Of a stretch of DNA of 64,000 bases, positions 47,041 through 58,480 are shown piece by piece. The notes beneath the pieces were generated by a model that was not told the DNA's origin, ran no database searches, and saw only the letters and a program-made list of their open reading frames with translations. The position numbers and the translations under genes were made by a program. The DNA is taken from the NCBI GenBank assembly GCA_047967505.1, contig CM106541.1; one strand, 5' to 3'. The DNA comes from Dipteris shenzhenensis (taxonomy: Eukaryota; Polypodiophyta; Polypodiopsida; Gleicheniales). The first letter of the stretch is position 1. Every line of letters starts with the position of its first letter.

Positions 47041-48185
47041 ACACCAGTCGACAGGATAACTATATAGTGACGGTTGAAGGGATCCGGTATAGCACTAGGT
47101 GGTGGAATACGGGTTTAGCGGCAATCGGCATAAGTGCATAGCGACGGTGGAGAAGTAAGAATGTAACCATGGGCGGTGGGATAGATGTATCGCAATGATT
47201 GATGGGATAGATATTGCCACATGGTCAACATGAACGGTCGCACGTGCTATCCCTACAGGCATAGGGATATGGTTAAGATAGTGGATGGAAGGCTAGGGAA
47301 TTGGTGGGATCTTTGTCAATGTGCCGGTCAGTGATATAGTTATCACAATGGCATGGGGATCAAAACGGAAACAATCGATGGAATAATCGTATCGTGATGA
47401 TAGTGGTGTAAGTGTATAACCTCGAGCGGCGAGATCAAAATAGCGATGATCGACCAAATGAAAATAGCAATGGGCGGTGTGATGGTGGTAACACTACGAG
47501 CAGAGGGGTACAAATATGACCACGGGAATGGGGGTGGGTTCACTGCAATGGCGGGGTAGCCCTACAGTCATGGGTCAATGGCTCTCAGATCAATGGTATA
47601 GTAACTCTGGCATGCATTAAATCGGTGTGGCGGGGTAGACGGTGGTCAAAAGTTAGGTCATATTTCCACTAGTAGGGAGAGAGGGTAAGAATAGCAATAT
47701 GCCTTGGCACCCTATAGGCCCAAGAGCCCTTGGTTGTAAAGAGAGGGAGAGTGCTAAAAAGGAAAAGGGTTGGCCCTCCCTTCAACAGGTGACATGTATA
47801 AAAGGCCAAATGGTTGACTTTGGTCTTCATTGTTGTTTGCACAAGTTGAATAGAAGCTCCCTCTTCTCTTCCAAGAGAGTGTTTTGGGTGCTCTCTTGTT
47901 TCCTTCATAGTGCCCTTGTGGTTGCCACCCTATCCCCCTTCACTCCCTTCTCCCCTTTCCCTCTTCCTCTCTCCTTCTCCCTCCCTTCTCCCTCTCTACT
48001 CCCCTCTTCCCCTTCCCTCTCTCTCGCGTGGAACCATGTTGCAATAATCTGGAGGCCGCTTACATGACACTTGCAGATGACTCATGCTATGCATTGCTCC
48101 CACAAGGAGTAGCTAGGAGTGGAGACTCCGTCGGCATATTTTCAACATCCCCACGACATGTGGGTTAGTGCTGAGACCCACTACA
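47041..48185 (+). repeat. Probable 5' LTR of an Athila/Tat-like gypsy element
   Basis: The right end is defined by CCCACTACA followed by a tRNA-Asp-like primer-binding site. A TATA box (TGTATAAAAGGCC, 47795-47807) lies 380 bp inside, and a pyrimidine-rich U5 follows. Upstream, 47041-47660 is G-rich with degenerate repeats of GGGCGGTGGGAT and GCAATGG themes. The left end is arbitrary because the partner LTR is missing. Confidence 0.5.
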
Positions 48186-48190
48186 TTTTT

Positions 48191-48207
48191 TGTGCCACTA
48201 CCGGGGA
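48191..48207 (+). other. Primer-binding site, tRNA-Asp-like
   Basis: TGTGCCACTACCGGGGA resembles the TGGCGCCGTTGCCGGGGA site used by Athila-type gypsy elements, with several substitutions. Position directly after an ACA-ending LTR supports it. Confidence 0.5.
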
Positions 48208-50154
48208 GAAAAGGTATGCTTTTGCATTTGCACTTGTCTTCCTTTGATATATTCCCATTGCACAAGTCTTCAAGCTTAACTTGGAGCTTGTTAGTGGAGT
48301 TGTAGGAGAAAAGAGAGGGAGAAAGTGAGAGTGAAGACAAAAAACTATTTTTTCTTATAGGAAGGCCATTTGAGAGCATTGGAAGCTTGTCTTTGATGCT
48401 TTTTGGTATTTCAAGTTGATAGAAACTTAGTGGGTTTGACTGCTAAGGTGTGTTTGAGGTCTAAACACCTCAAAAAACAATAAAAATAAGGATTCTTGCC
48501 AAATTTTGAAGTAGTTTTGTGTCTTAGAACTCACCCTTTCTGAAATTTGGCATTTTGGCTTTCAAAAAGTGTTTTGTTTTCATTGAGTAGGTAGATTAGG
48601 TAGTTTAGCATCCCCTCGTCACAAAAAATCATGAACAAAAACTGCAAAATCTTCAAAAATCATCAAAAATCAAGTAGCGATACTATGTTTGCCTATCTTG
48701 TCGAGTCGATGCCATAGCCCTATCCTGCTGACCAAATACCCCACTGACCAGCGCATTAGCCATATTTCATCAGTCAACCTACATTGACCTGACGCCGTAG
48801 TACTATCTTGTGTTAACCATATTAGAGTGCTTGGGACAAGCCTGGCATTAGGAGCTGTTCCTAACCGGCTCCCAAATAGAGCTTGTGTTAGCCTTGCCCC
48901 TCCTAGGCTTAGGTGATTTGAGGCTCAAAATCCTTGAGCACCCTCACGCCTTAAACCATTTGGGGCTCAAATGCCGTGAATGCGACTCAAAACTTGGAGT
49001 GGTGAGGCTTAACTTCTGCGAGACACTCAACAATAACCCCGCACATTACTTGCAATCTTTTGCCTTGGGACATTTGGGGATCGAACTCCCTGAGTTTGAG
49101 CTGTACTCCTTTCATGACTATTTTCATTGGCGTGGCTATTTTCGTGAATGTAGACTTGAAATGTGCACGTTGCTTGCACTCCTTGGTCTGAGTATTAGCT
49201 GGAACATACAACTTGTGCCTAGAATCCTTGAATACTTGGACTTTGGAGTAGACTTTGGGTATTTGGGGATCAAACTCCCTAAGTTTGAGCTATACTCCTT
49301 TTGTGTGCACATTGCTTTTAATCACTGGCCTTGGGGTATTTGGGGGTCAAACTCCCTAAGCTTGTCTATTGAAGTAGATCATGCAACCTGGTTACCTTTA
49401 ATCACTAATTACCTACATTTGGTGGTTGTACTCTGTGGATGTTAACAGGTGTCATACCCTGAATTGGTTCTGTCAGAAGCTAATTAAAGAAGATGCTTGT
49501 CACTAAGCATTGCTCTAGCCCTTTCTGCTAAAGTACCATTGTTCCTTTTAGGTCTTGCATTCTACTGAGGAGTATCTACACAAGTGAATTGTGGGTGAAA
49601 GCATGCTATGGTGTATGTACTATTGGCAAGAATGTGGTAGTACTAAGTAGTGTGCTATATGGAGATATTTCTCGAATTGATGTGCACTAATATATTTATT
49701 GATTATAGATTCTCATGCACAAGATATTCTCACGTACGCATTCTCATGCTCATACACACATTTTCATGCACTGCGTCTCCTCTCAGGTGTTTCACTTTCA
49801 AACCTACACTCTATCACTTCCACGTTCGAACTTCTGAACTTCTGATTTCTAGCTTTCACTTTTGAACCTCTGAACTTCTGATTTCCACGTCGAATTTTCT
49901 CGCAAGATGTTGATGCAGGTTGCTCTCATACTCTCTCTCTCTTTGTCTCCATTCGTTCTTCTATTTTCACCTAGTCTCTATTCATTCTTTTCTTTTCCTC
50001 CATTCTCTAAATATGCGATTGTCTTTTGCCATTCCTTCTGTCGACATGCAAACTTTCTACTTTTGTTGTTGTTCTATCTCTCTCTCTCTCTTTGTTATTT
50101 TACTCCATTTCATCTTAGTGTGAGTCCTAGTACTAAAATGTTACTCTCTTTGTA
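48208..50154 (+). other. Leader of the Athila-like element and unassigned DNA
   Basis: 48620-48680 has CAAAAATCATC repeats typical of such leaders. No gag frame was found. At 48890-49370 the theme TTTGGGGATCAAACTCCCTAAG with TTTGAGCTATACTCCTTT recurs four or five times with divergence. 49450-50154 holds nothing recognisable apart from T/C-rich stretches. Confidence 0.5.
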
Positions 50155-51410
50155 GTAGCTGAAGACTGCCATGTCTCCAAGGAAGCCCAAAGGCATCACA
50201 TCTCCCACCTCCAAGAAGCCCGATGTCCTTTCTCCAAGAAGGAAATCTCCATCCAAGAATTCGGCAACCAAAGAAAGAGAAGGCAAAGGCTACGGACAGC
50301 AAAGCAGCTTCTATTCTAACTCCAACCAAAGAGAAGCCAAAGACTAAGGACAACAAACCAATAGCAATTCTGACTGGAGTCAATCTTGGATGGAGATTTT
50401 TCCCGAGAGCGAAGCCAGACTCATATCTGGAGTTGGACACCTGGATCCGAGAAATATGGGGAAACAATGACAAAGAGAGCCGGCATGGCTTTCATATAGG
50501 TCGGCTAAAGAAATCGTTGTTGAACGATCTTATGAAGATTTACTATAGGATTTACAATTCAAAAACCATCACGAACAATGAAGTTGGTACAGTGTGTAGC
50601 ATGGGCATTTGCTGCATCTTCTCATGGAGTAGATGTGGATTGGGATGACTTTGCCCAACATAGAGACATGAATCTCTCTCAACTAGCTTGGACAACATGT
50701 GTATCAAGCACAAACATGATGTAGGACGTCTACAACAAAACAGGAGCTTGTAAGTTTACAGGATCAATGGAAGTTCAGCGTGGATTAAGAAGGTGTACTA
50801 CATGAGTGGAAGGATACAATGTCAAAGGAGAATGTAAGATTGCATGCAAATTTTGAGGGTGCTACTGCAACTGAGGGCAAAACCCTCACAAAAGTTGAAT
50901 CAATTGTACATACACTTAGTTGGGTGCATAGTAAAGTACGAACATGATGTAGGAATGTCTACAGCAAAACGAGAGCTTGTAAGTTTACAAGATCAACGGA
51001 AGTTCAGCATGGAGTAAGAAGGTATACTACATGAGTGGAAGGATACAATGTCAAAGGAGAATGTAAGATTGCATGCAAATTTTGAGGCTGCTACTGCAAC
51101 TGAGGGCGAAGCCCTCACAAAAGTTGAATCAATTTACATACACTTAGCTGGGTGCATAGTAAAGTAGACAATTTATGACATGGTAGTGTACTACAGGACG
51201 AGTTCTTGATGGATGTAGCAAAACTTGAGGTAGAGCTGGATGCAGCAAAAGTAATATTTGAATCAGCAAAAAGGCAGCGAATTAGCATTGAAGAGCACTA
51301 CCAAGCAAGCTCAAGTTTTTTAAGCAACATGCAACATCTGATTGAGAAGCTCCTAAGTTAGGGTCCCCGAGTTTTGAATCTCGCACCAACTCACCATCCC
51401 ACAAGCTCTG
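50155..51410 (+). pseudogene. Unknown gene, large first exon region
   Basis: Follows an acceptor-like CTCTTTGTAG. From the ATG at 50171: a basic S/P/K-rich N-terminus (MSPRKPKGITSPTSKKPD), after a shift KEKAKATDSKAASILTPTKEKPK, then a globular-looking block (GVNLGWRFFPRAKPDSYLELDTWIREIWG, LLNDLMKIYYRIYNS, AWAFAASSHGVDVDWDDFAQHRDM). After 50712 a 228-bp duplicated segment reads HEWKDTMSKENVRLHANFE. A helical, coiled-coil-like end follows (LEVELDAAKVIFESAKRQRISIEEHYQ, 51220-51350). Several shifts and stops. No family recognised; plausible as a transposon accessory gene or a decayed host gene. Confidence 0.5.
50712..51170 (+). repeat. 228-bp tandem duplication inside the unknown gene
   Basis: ACATGATGTAGGA starts both copies (50714, 50942). 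They share AAGGATACAATGTCAAAGG and GCATGCAAATTTTGAGG and end at GGTGCATAGTAAAGTA. 228 is a multiple of three, so duplication kept the reading frame. Confidence 0.88.
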
Positions 51411-51810
51411 CAACAGTGACTATGAATGTGAATATTGAATGGTGAGATTCTTAAATTCCATGTACAAATCGATGTTTTAGTTTTTCGAGTTGGGTCCTCT
51501 TACAAGTAGTGTGTACTTACCCTTTCAATAAATGTGCAAGTGTGTTTTCTGTGGGCTTGGATTTCTCAAGAAACTATTGATGTGCTTTTTGCACCATGCT
51601 TGCACACATACCACATCATGTGTGCATCATTCCATTTTTCTAAGAACTTGCAATGTATTCATCCGTCTTGCATTGTATTGGTGTCAAATGCATGGTTGGC
51701 TTCCATGGGCTTTGACAAAGTAGGTATATTTTCTTCACTCTTTTTTTCTTATTACTTATTACTCAATAGAGTAATATAATATTGTACATGCTGAACATTT
51801 GAAGTCAATT
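51411..51810 (+). other. Unassigned stretch, probably intron of the unknown gene
   Basis: AT-rich DNA between the coiled-coil-like end and the minisatellite. Nothing coding recognised. Confidence 0.4.
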
Positions 51811-52795
51811 ATTTAGTACTAAATAGTACTATTTATGTGATTTAGCAATATTTAGGATTAGAACTATTTGGCATTTAGAAATGTTTAACATTTTGCACTA
51901 TCTATACTTTAGTACTATTTAACATTTAGGATTAGAACTATTTAGCATTTCGTAGTACAGTACTGCTAGTACTATGTATTTAGTACTAAAAGGATAGCTA
52001 AAAAGGCTAAATACTACTAAGCATTTAGTACTAGTTAGCATTTAGTACTATTTACCACTATCTAGCACTGCTAGTACTGTGTGTTTCAACACTATTTAAC
52101 ATTTAACACTATTTGGCATTTAGTAGTATTTGGCATGTAGTACTATTCAGCACTATTTAGCATTTAGTACTATTTAGCATTTAGGACTGTTCAACATTTA
52201 GTAATATTAGCACCACCTAGCATGTAGTACTATATATCATTTAGTACTAAAAGGATACCCTAAAAGGCTAAATACTACTAATTAAGCATGTAGTACCATT
52301 TAACACTATCTAGCATTTAGTACTATTTGATACTATTTACTATTTAGTACTATTTAGTTTTTAGAACTATAATTTAGTATTTAGTTCTATTTATCATTTA
52401 GTACTATTCAGCATTCACTACTATTTAGCATTTAATACTATTTAATGTACTATTCAGCACTCTAAGTTAGCAGTTAGTACCATTTAATATGTAGCATTTA
52501 GTACTATTTAGTAGTATCAGTAGTATTTAGTAGAATTTAGCAGCATTTAGTACTATGTACTATTAGTAGTATTTAGTAGTATTTAGCACTAGTTAGCACT
52601 TAGTAATATTTAGTATTAGTAGTATTTAATACCTTAGTTAGCACTTAATATTATCTAGTAGTATTAGGATTAGCATTAGTACTATTTAGTACTTAGCAGT
52701 ATTAGTAGTATTTAGTACTATGTAGCAGTACTTAGTAGTATTAGTAGTATTTAGCACTATTAGTAGCACTTAGCACTTAGTACTATTTAGTACCA
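51811..52795 (+). repeat. TTTAGTACTATTTAGCA minisatellite
   Basis: About 1 kb of degenerate TTTAGTACTA and TTTAGCA words with variable spacing. A larger block (AAAAGGATA...TAAAAAGGCTAAATACTACTAA) recurs near 51989 and 52248. No coding potential. It lies in the presumed intron of the unknown gene. Confidence 0.92.
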
Positions 52796-52823
52796 ATCAC
52801 ATCTAGATTGCAACACAACCAAT

Positions 52824-52919
52824 GGAAATATGGCCCTTGAGGGGTCCTCTTTAGGGGCAAGGGCTATGCTGGAATATGTCCCTTGCCCCTAAAGGGGACC
52901 CCTCAAGGGCCATATTTCC
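52824..52919. repeat. Near-perfect inverted repeat (hairpin)
   Basis: 40-base arms (52824-52863 and 52880-52919) pair with a single mismatch around a 16-base loop. The core words are GGCCCTTGAGGGG and TTTAGGGGCAAGGG. GC-rich within AT-rich surroundings. It resembles a fold-back element or a small-RNA-type precursor. The arms are compatible with TIRs of a tiny MITE, but no target duplication was recognised. Confidence 0.9.
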
Positions 52920-53013
52920 TTCATGTTTAAATACTACTATTTTTTTAATTATTGTCTATCTTTAAATAATCTATTTGCCTTTTGAAATAATTGTCCTTTC
53001 CTTACACAAATAG

Positions 53014-53331
53014 GTAAAGACATCGAAATACCATGTCCAAAAAAGTTGAAGACTGGTACAAACCAAGCTGAAGCTATTGAAAATGAGAAATGCGAAACTC
53101 CTAACATTTCAAATGTGTTCATAGACATGAAGAAAGAACAATAGGTAGAGGGGCATGCCTTGTGTGGAAAAGAAGACAATGAACAACTATTCGTCGATGG
53201 AAGTCAATTGGAAGATGCCAACTCCTTGGAGAATGTTGGGGATCAGGAATACGACGAGGATGAAATATTGGACAAAGTAAAAAAGCAGTAGGTAGTGGCA
53301 CAGGGGGACATGAAAGTTGCAGAGGAGAGGG
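53014..53331 (+). pseudogene. Unknown gene, middle exon
   Basis: Bounded by acceptor ACAAATAG and donor GG|GTAGGA. One phase reads DIEIPCPKKLKTGTNQAEAIENE, HACGKEDNEQLFVDGSQLEDANSLENVGDQEYDEDEIL and KVAEERG. Two in-frame TAGs (53142-53144, 53289-53291) each follow a glutamine codon. Acidic, probably disordered. Confidence 0.5.
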
Positions 53332-53458
53332 GTAGGATAATTTTTTTTCCTATGTGGCCAAAAGAGGGTATTTATTTTTATAAGTTCTTGTTTTATCTAT
53401 TTCATTTATTCCTGTTTTATATTTTGCATCTATTCATGTATTATATATTGTTCAACAG

Positions 53459-53572
53459 ATGAAAGTTTGCCAGCTAAGGAAGCTCTTACTAAGATGAAGC
53501 GCCACATACAACACAAGAACAAATCTGCTGTGCGGTCATTGTACAAAAGCAAGAATATAGCGAAAAAGGAGG
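53459..53572 (+). pseudogene. Unknown gene, last visible exon
   Basis: 38 codons between acceptor TTGTTCAACAG and donor GG|GTATGT: basic and helical (KEALTKMKRHIQHKNKSAVRSLYKSKNIAKKEG). The Gypsy-B LTR starts 43 bp downstream, inside the following intron, so later exons are displaced or lost. Confidence 0.5.
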
Positions 53573-53614
53573 GTATGTATTTTTTTGTGAAGATGCACAT
53601 TTACAATCTTCTGT

Positions 53615-54615
53615 GTACTATTAGCTAGAAAAGAAATCAAGGCATGAGGCTAAATGCTAGGCATCGCAATGCTCAAGGGCCATAGAGGGAAAGGGAACGT
53701 GAGGGGAGAAGTGTTAACATGGGTGGGGAAAAGGGATTGAGAGGGGCGGAATGAAGAGGGAGACTATGGCACACGGGGGAAGGGATAGGGGGAAGAGGAG
53801 CATGTACATGATGGGAGGTGGAGTGTAGAGACGGAGACATCAAGGGAAGAGAGTCATGCTTTATTTGAAGAGAAGGAAGGATGGGGGAAATCAAAGTACT
53901 AGCATGGTGGCTTTACAAGAATGAGTGTGTCACATCAAGGAATAGCCCCCTCCTTTTATAGCCAAGAGAGGGGGTCTCTCCCAATAAATGCATCCTCCCA
54001 CATGCATGGTGTGTGTGAAGGAATCTCCCATGTGGGCTAGGTGGGTACGAACTCTCAATTGTGTGCGACAATCCTTTGCCTCATTTTTTCCACATAAATC
54101 AAACCCCATATCCCAAGTCTAAGATACTCCCTTGGTCTCTTCTCAATTTTATAATATGTTCAAACATCTAGTAGGACAAGTGGAGTGTTGTCACAAGGAA
54201 TCTTGCCACCTCATCCTACTTTCCCCATTATTTAACTTGCATTCTTGGACTATCTACACCCCCCCACATGGGCCTATCCTACATGGAGGGAATTATCCAA
54301 TATAATATCCATCTCCACCTATTTTATATTACTTCTCCCATGGTCCTTGGGCCATGTCTCACTAAATGCAGGCATGGGACTGCCTAGGTGGAGGGGTGGC
54401 ACATGGAGGAACCATGCAACCTTAACATTTTATAATATTTCTACCATGGATTATGTACAACACACCTATGGGTTCTCTTATGTGGAAGGGTGGGACATGG
54501 TCATGCCGTGCCACCTCAAACATGGGCCCTATGCACACCATATTTTATTATACTATTGACACACATACAAGCACACACGCATATTTATGCCTTTTACCTT
54601 GGTCAAATTTATCCA
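53615..54615 (-). repeat. 3' LTR of Gypsy-B
   Basis: 1.0 kb, from TGTACTATTAGC to TTTATCCA, closely similar to the Gypsy-A LTR. Followed by the reversed polypurine tract (GCTCCCCTCC). Confidence 0.8.
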
Positions 54616-56470
54616 TAATAGCTCCCCTCCCAGGCAGGGAATGCACAACATTTCCATGCTTGGGACCATCACGCACAAAGAAGGGCTTTAGATAATGCTT
54701 GTTGATCACCTTCTTGCCATATGGCTCATGTAACTCCTGAACTTGTACAGACCCATTGCTACATTCCTTGATGACTTTGTATGGACCGGTCCACAGTGGG
54801 AGAAACTTTTTATCCATTTGGTGGTCCAATCTGTTATCAAAGCATAGCACAACATCCCCCTCAGCAAAGTGTCTTTCCCATCCCTTGCAAATCTTAGCAT
54901 CCAAGCGGGCCTTTTGGCGATTCTTTTGGATCTCTGTTTGATGTAGTGCAAGGCATCAGGTTTCATCTAACTTCTCAAGTTGTACCAACCTGGCCTCTAC
55001 ATGTTCATCTTCTGTCATCCTCTATTCTTGTGCCAATCTCAAGGCAGAATATCTATCTCTAGTGGTAAAACTGCCTCAGTACCGTACACCAACTCAAAAG
55101 GAGTGTGACCTATAGATGTTTTATGGGTGATGTTGTAACCCCACATGGCTTTAGTGACCTTCTGATCCCACGAGCTCCTATACCTTGTGGCCATTTTTCC
55201 CATGGATTTACAAAGGAGGCCATTGGTCCACTCCTTTTGTCCCATGGATGCTACATAATAGATGCTAGAACTGCGATGTTCAATACCCATGCGATCCATG
55301 AGCAACTCCACTACTTCATTTAAGAATGGACTCCCATGGTCAAATACTATTTCCATGGGTGTACCAAACCTTGTGTAGATACATTCAAATATGAAATTTG
55401 AAAGTGCCTTACCATTTGCAGCGGGGAGGGTGATAGCTTCAGCCCACTTAGTGACTTACTGAGTGGCTACCAGAAGATACTTCTTTTTGCGGGCAGTCAT
55501 GGGCATGGGCCCAACAATCTATTCCCTACTTCTGAATGGATGGATGGACATCACTAGATGATGTTTCCTAGGATGCAAATCCTTCCTACCAAAGAATTGG
55601 CATGGTTCACAAGTTTTGCAATACATAATGACATCCTTGAACAAGGTCAACCAATAGTACCCATCATGTAAAATCTTCTTAGCTGTATAGTCACCGGCAT
55701 AGTAGCCTCCACAAAATCCATCATGATAATGCTTCAATACCTTAGGTACTTCATCTGCATCAATGGCCCATCTTAGTACCCCATCCATGCCTTGATGATA
55801 CAACACCCCATCAAAGAGAGTGTAGCGCCTACTATCTCTACGGATCTTCTTTCTCTCATAGTAGCTAGTACTTTCTGGAGGAAAGGAGAAAACGGTCAAA
55901 AACCTGTAGATACCACCATACCATGGATCCCCAACTTCTATGGCTGCTACAAGGGTTACATCGAGGCACTCCTCTAAATCAATCAAAGCATTCTTCAAGT
56001 TGGAACAACCCCCCTTTACAATTTTGAAAGAAAAATCATATTCTTGTAGAACTGCCAACCATTTGGCCAACTGGCCCATGGGATTTGGTGATTGAAGAAC
56101 CTGCTTTGCAAGACCATTGCTAGAGGAAGGACTTTCTAGCCACATAATGCTTAAATTTCTCAATGCAAAACACCAAAGACAAGGCATGCTTGTCAGTATT
56201 AGAGTAGCGTCGTTCAGTTTTGAGCAATTGTCGAGAAGCAAATCGAACAGGATACATGAACCGATCCTCCCCTTGTTGGAGAAGAATACTCGCCAGAGTG
56301 TGCTCACCAAACCCAAGATTGATATAGAAAGTATTTGACCAATCAGGATTGTGTAGAATGGGTTCTAAAGCCAGAGCACTCTTGATTTGTACAAACCCAT
56401 GTTGTACAAACCCATAATCACAATCCTCATCCCAAGAGAAATCAACCCCATCTTTTAATAGCTTAGTCAT
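54548..56470 (-). pseudogene. Gypsy-B RNase H and integrase
   Basis: RNase H (55990-56470): WDEDCDYGFVQ, FYINLGFGEHTLASILLQQG (N at the first catalytic position), RRYSNTDKHALSLVF. A 12-base duplication gives FVQHGFVQ. Integrase: HYHDGFCGG and YCKTCEPCQFFGRK (HHCC), core VTKWAEAI, EIVFDHGSPFLNEV and GQKEWTNGLLCKS. The C-terminal WERHFAEGDVVLCFDNR and WTGPYKVIKE blocks then run through the polypurine tract to a stop at 54548, inside the LTR. Breaks: TAG and a shift near 55520, TAA after ATQ near 55455, and a shift near 55040. Confidence 0.88.
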
Positions 56471-56495
56471 GGGTCACGTCAAAGCAGCTTATTGA

Positions 56496-57178
56496 TCAAT
56501 GAAGCGGTGACGTTGCTAGATTGACAAATGAGTGTACCTGATGTTTGGTTATTGGTGGGGAGGGCTTGAAGATAGCTTCTACCTTCTCAGGGTCAGGCTT
56601 GATGCCCTCGGATGAGACAATATGTCCCATTAACCTCCCTTGAGTGGCTCCAATGGTGCATTTATCAGGGTTGAGGCTGCCATTCGCATCATTGACCCTT
56701 TGGAAGGCCAACCTAACCTTCATGGCATGCTCCTTACATACTGAGAATATACAAAAATCATTTAAAAACACCTCCAAGAAAACCCCAAATAAGGAGCAAA
56801 ATCCATTTGCATAAATCTTTGAAAGGTAATAGGAGCATTGGTGAGGCCAAATGGCATTACTTTGAATGCAAACATCCCCCAGGGTGTGGCAAATGTGGTT
56901 TTAAGCACATCCTCCTCGGCAATTCTGATTTGATAAAACCCGGAGTAACCATCGCAGAAAGTATACATCTCATGACCACTTACCTTCTCAAGAATGAGGT
57001 CTTGAAAGGGTAGAGGATGATGGTCCTTCTTGGTGGCTGCATTGAGTTTCTTATAATCGATGCAGACCTGCCACTTGTTGTTTTTCTTTGGGGTGACTAC
57101 CACTGGTGAAACCCATTCAGTATTGTGAATTGGAACAATAGACCCAGCTTCTACAAGCTTCTGCAACTTTGAGTGCAA
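56496..57178 (-). pseudogene. Gypsy-B reverse transcriptase
   Basis: Two frames: LQKLVEAGSIVPIHNTEWVSP, VVVTPKKNNKWQVCIDYKKLN, DGYSGFYQIRIAEEDVLKTTF and MPFGLTNAPITFQRF (56762-57178), then FLNDFCIFS, DKCTIGATQGRLMGHIVS and GIKPDPEKVEAI (56496-56777). The xxDD motif is FLND: the first catalytic D is N (GAT to AAT), while Gypsy-C keeps FLDD. A one-base shift near 56770 splits the frames. Confidence 0.88.
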
Positions 57179-57187
57179 AGCATCGGT

Positions 57188-58480
57188 CTATAGGGGCCCT
57201 AATCTCTGATACTTCTGAGCCACTGGCTTAGCATTAGGCTTCAGCTCTATCTTGTGTTCTATGGCAGTCACGTGGCTTAAGAGGTCAGGAAAACCTTTGG
57301 ACATTTCTAGGAACTCATCTTTCTCACTCGGAATGAGGTCTAGGGAAAGCATAGATTCAAGTTGTTGAGAACTAGTTGTTACCTTTTCCATGGGTGGCGA
57401 GGTCAGAGACACCCCCATCATGTAAACTTCTTCATCTGAGAACTCCTCCTCCCTGCCTGAATCTTCCATTGACTCAGACATCGAGGATGACATAGTATCA
57501 CTGTCTTGCTCCTCTTCTTCTTCTGGTTCAGTGGCACTTGGTTGCATCGGGATCTTCTCCTTTGAAGCACCAAAAGACATGTGTTCTGTCTTCCAATAGC
57601 TGACTGCATCACTCTTTCTCAACCACGGTCTCCTGAGTATGGCTGCGTAACTCCTGCTTATATCTTCAATGTCCACTACATAGAAATTGACGGTGGTGGT
57701 CAACCCATTGACAGTGATGGGCAAATCCTAAATGACTCCTAGGGTGGCAAGTCATCGACCATCTGTTACCTTGATTTGAGTGGAGGAATGCCTTGTTCAT
57801 TTCAAATTCAACTTCTTCATAATACGGGGCACCATCATATTACATGCAGCTCCCCCATCAACACACACACTTTTGATACGACAATTATCTATGATGACAT
57901 CTACTGTATGTGGGTGCCGATCAACTTCTTTAGAGATAGAAGAAATCTCTTGTACCTTTCCCTTTTTCTTGCTCCTCCTTGTTGAGAGCCCTTACTGTAA
58001 CTCACATCTCATCTTAGGGCTTAATGCTATTAGTCAGAAAGCGTGATGCTCAAAGATCGATGAGCAAGGTCCTAAATGACTGAATAGTCTTCTTGCCTTG
58101 AGCTGATAGGAAAATTTGAGGGCAACCACTTACTTCTGCGAGATCTTTTAGCCTTCTCTGTTGGTGGGTCTATCATCTCAGCATCTGGGGGCTCTGAGAA
58201 GGACACCAAGTTCTTTTTGGGGTGGCCCGTTGGAGAGGGGTCCCAGGTGGTACGACTTCTCTCGAGGTTAAGGACCTCTACATTAGAATCCTCGGTGCCT
58301 AATTCACCTAGAAGATTCACCATTGGAATATAAGTACATTTGGTTCGATAATGACCCTTTTGGTGGCACTCGTAGCACACAACATTGGCACGTTCTCTTG
58401 GAGGGCAATTAGCTTGATTTCTAATGCCTACCATCTCTAGCCAAAGATCATTCAGGGCCTTGGCAAGGTCATTGACTCCG
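57188..58480 (-). pseudogene. Gypsy-B gag knuckle and protease
   Basis: Intact CCHC knuckle CYECHQKGHYRTKC (58310-58385), an S/P/K-rich linker with PKKNLVSFSEPPD, protease VDGGAACN on the complement near 57860, DLPITVNGLTTTVNFYVVDIEDI, an acidic linker (EPEEEEEQDSD) and VTAIEHKIELKPNAKPVAQK before a TAG at 57188-57190. The same TAG exists in Gypsy-C. Confidence 0.85.

Noticed and set aside
54245-54559. 104-codon + strand frame
   Set aside because: Located in the Gypsy-B LTR; the equivalent Gypsy-A LTR breaks the frame.
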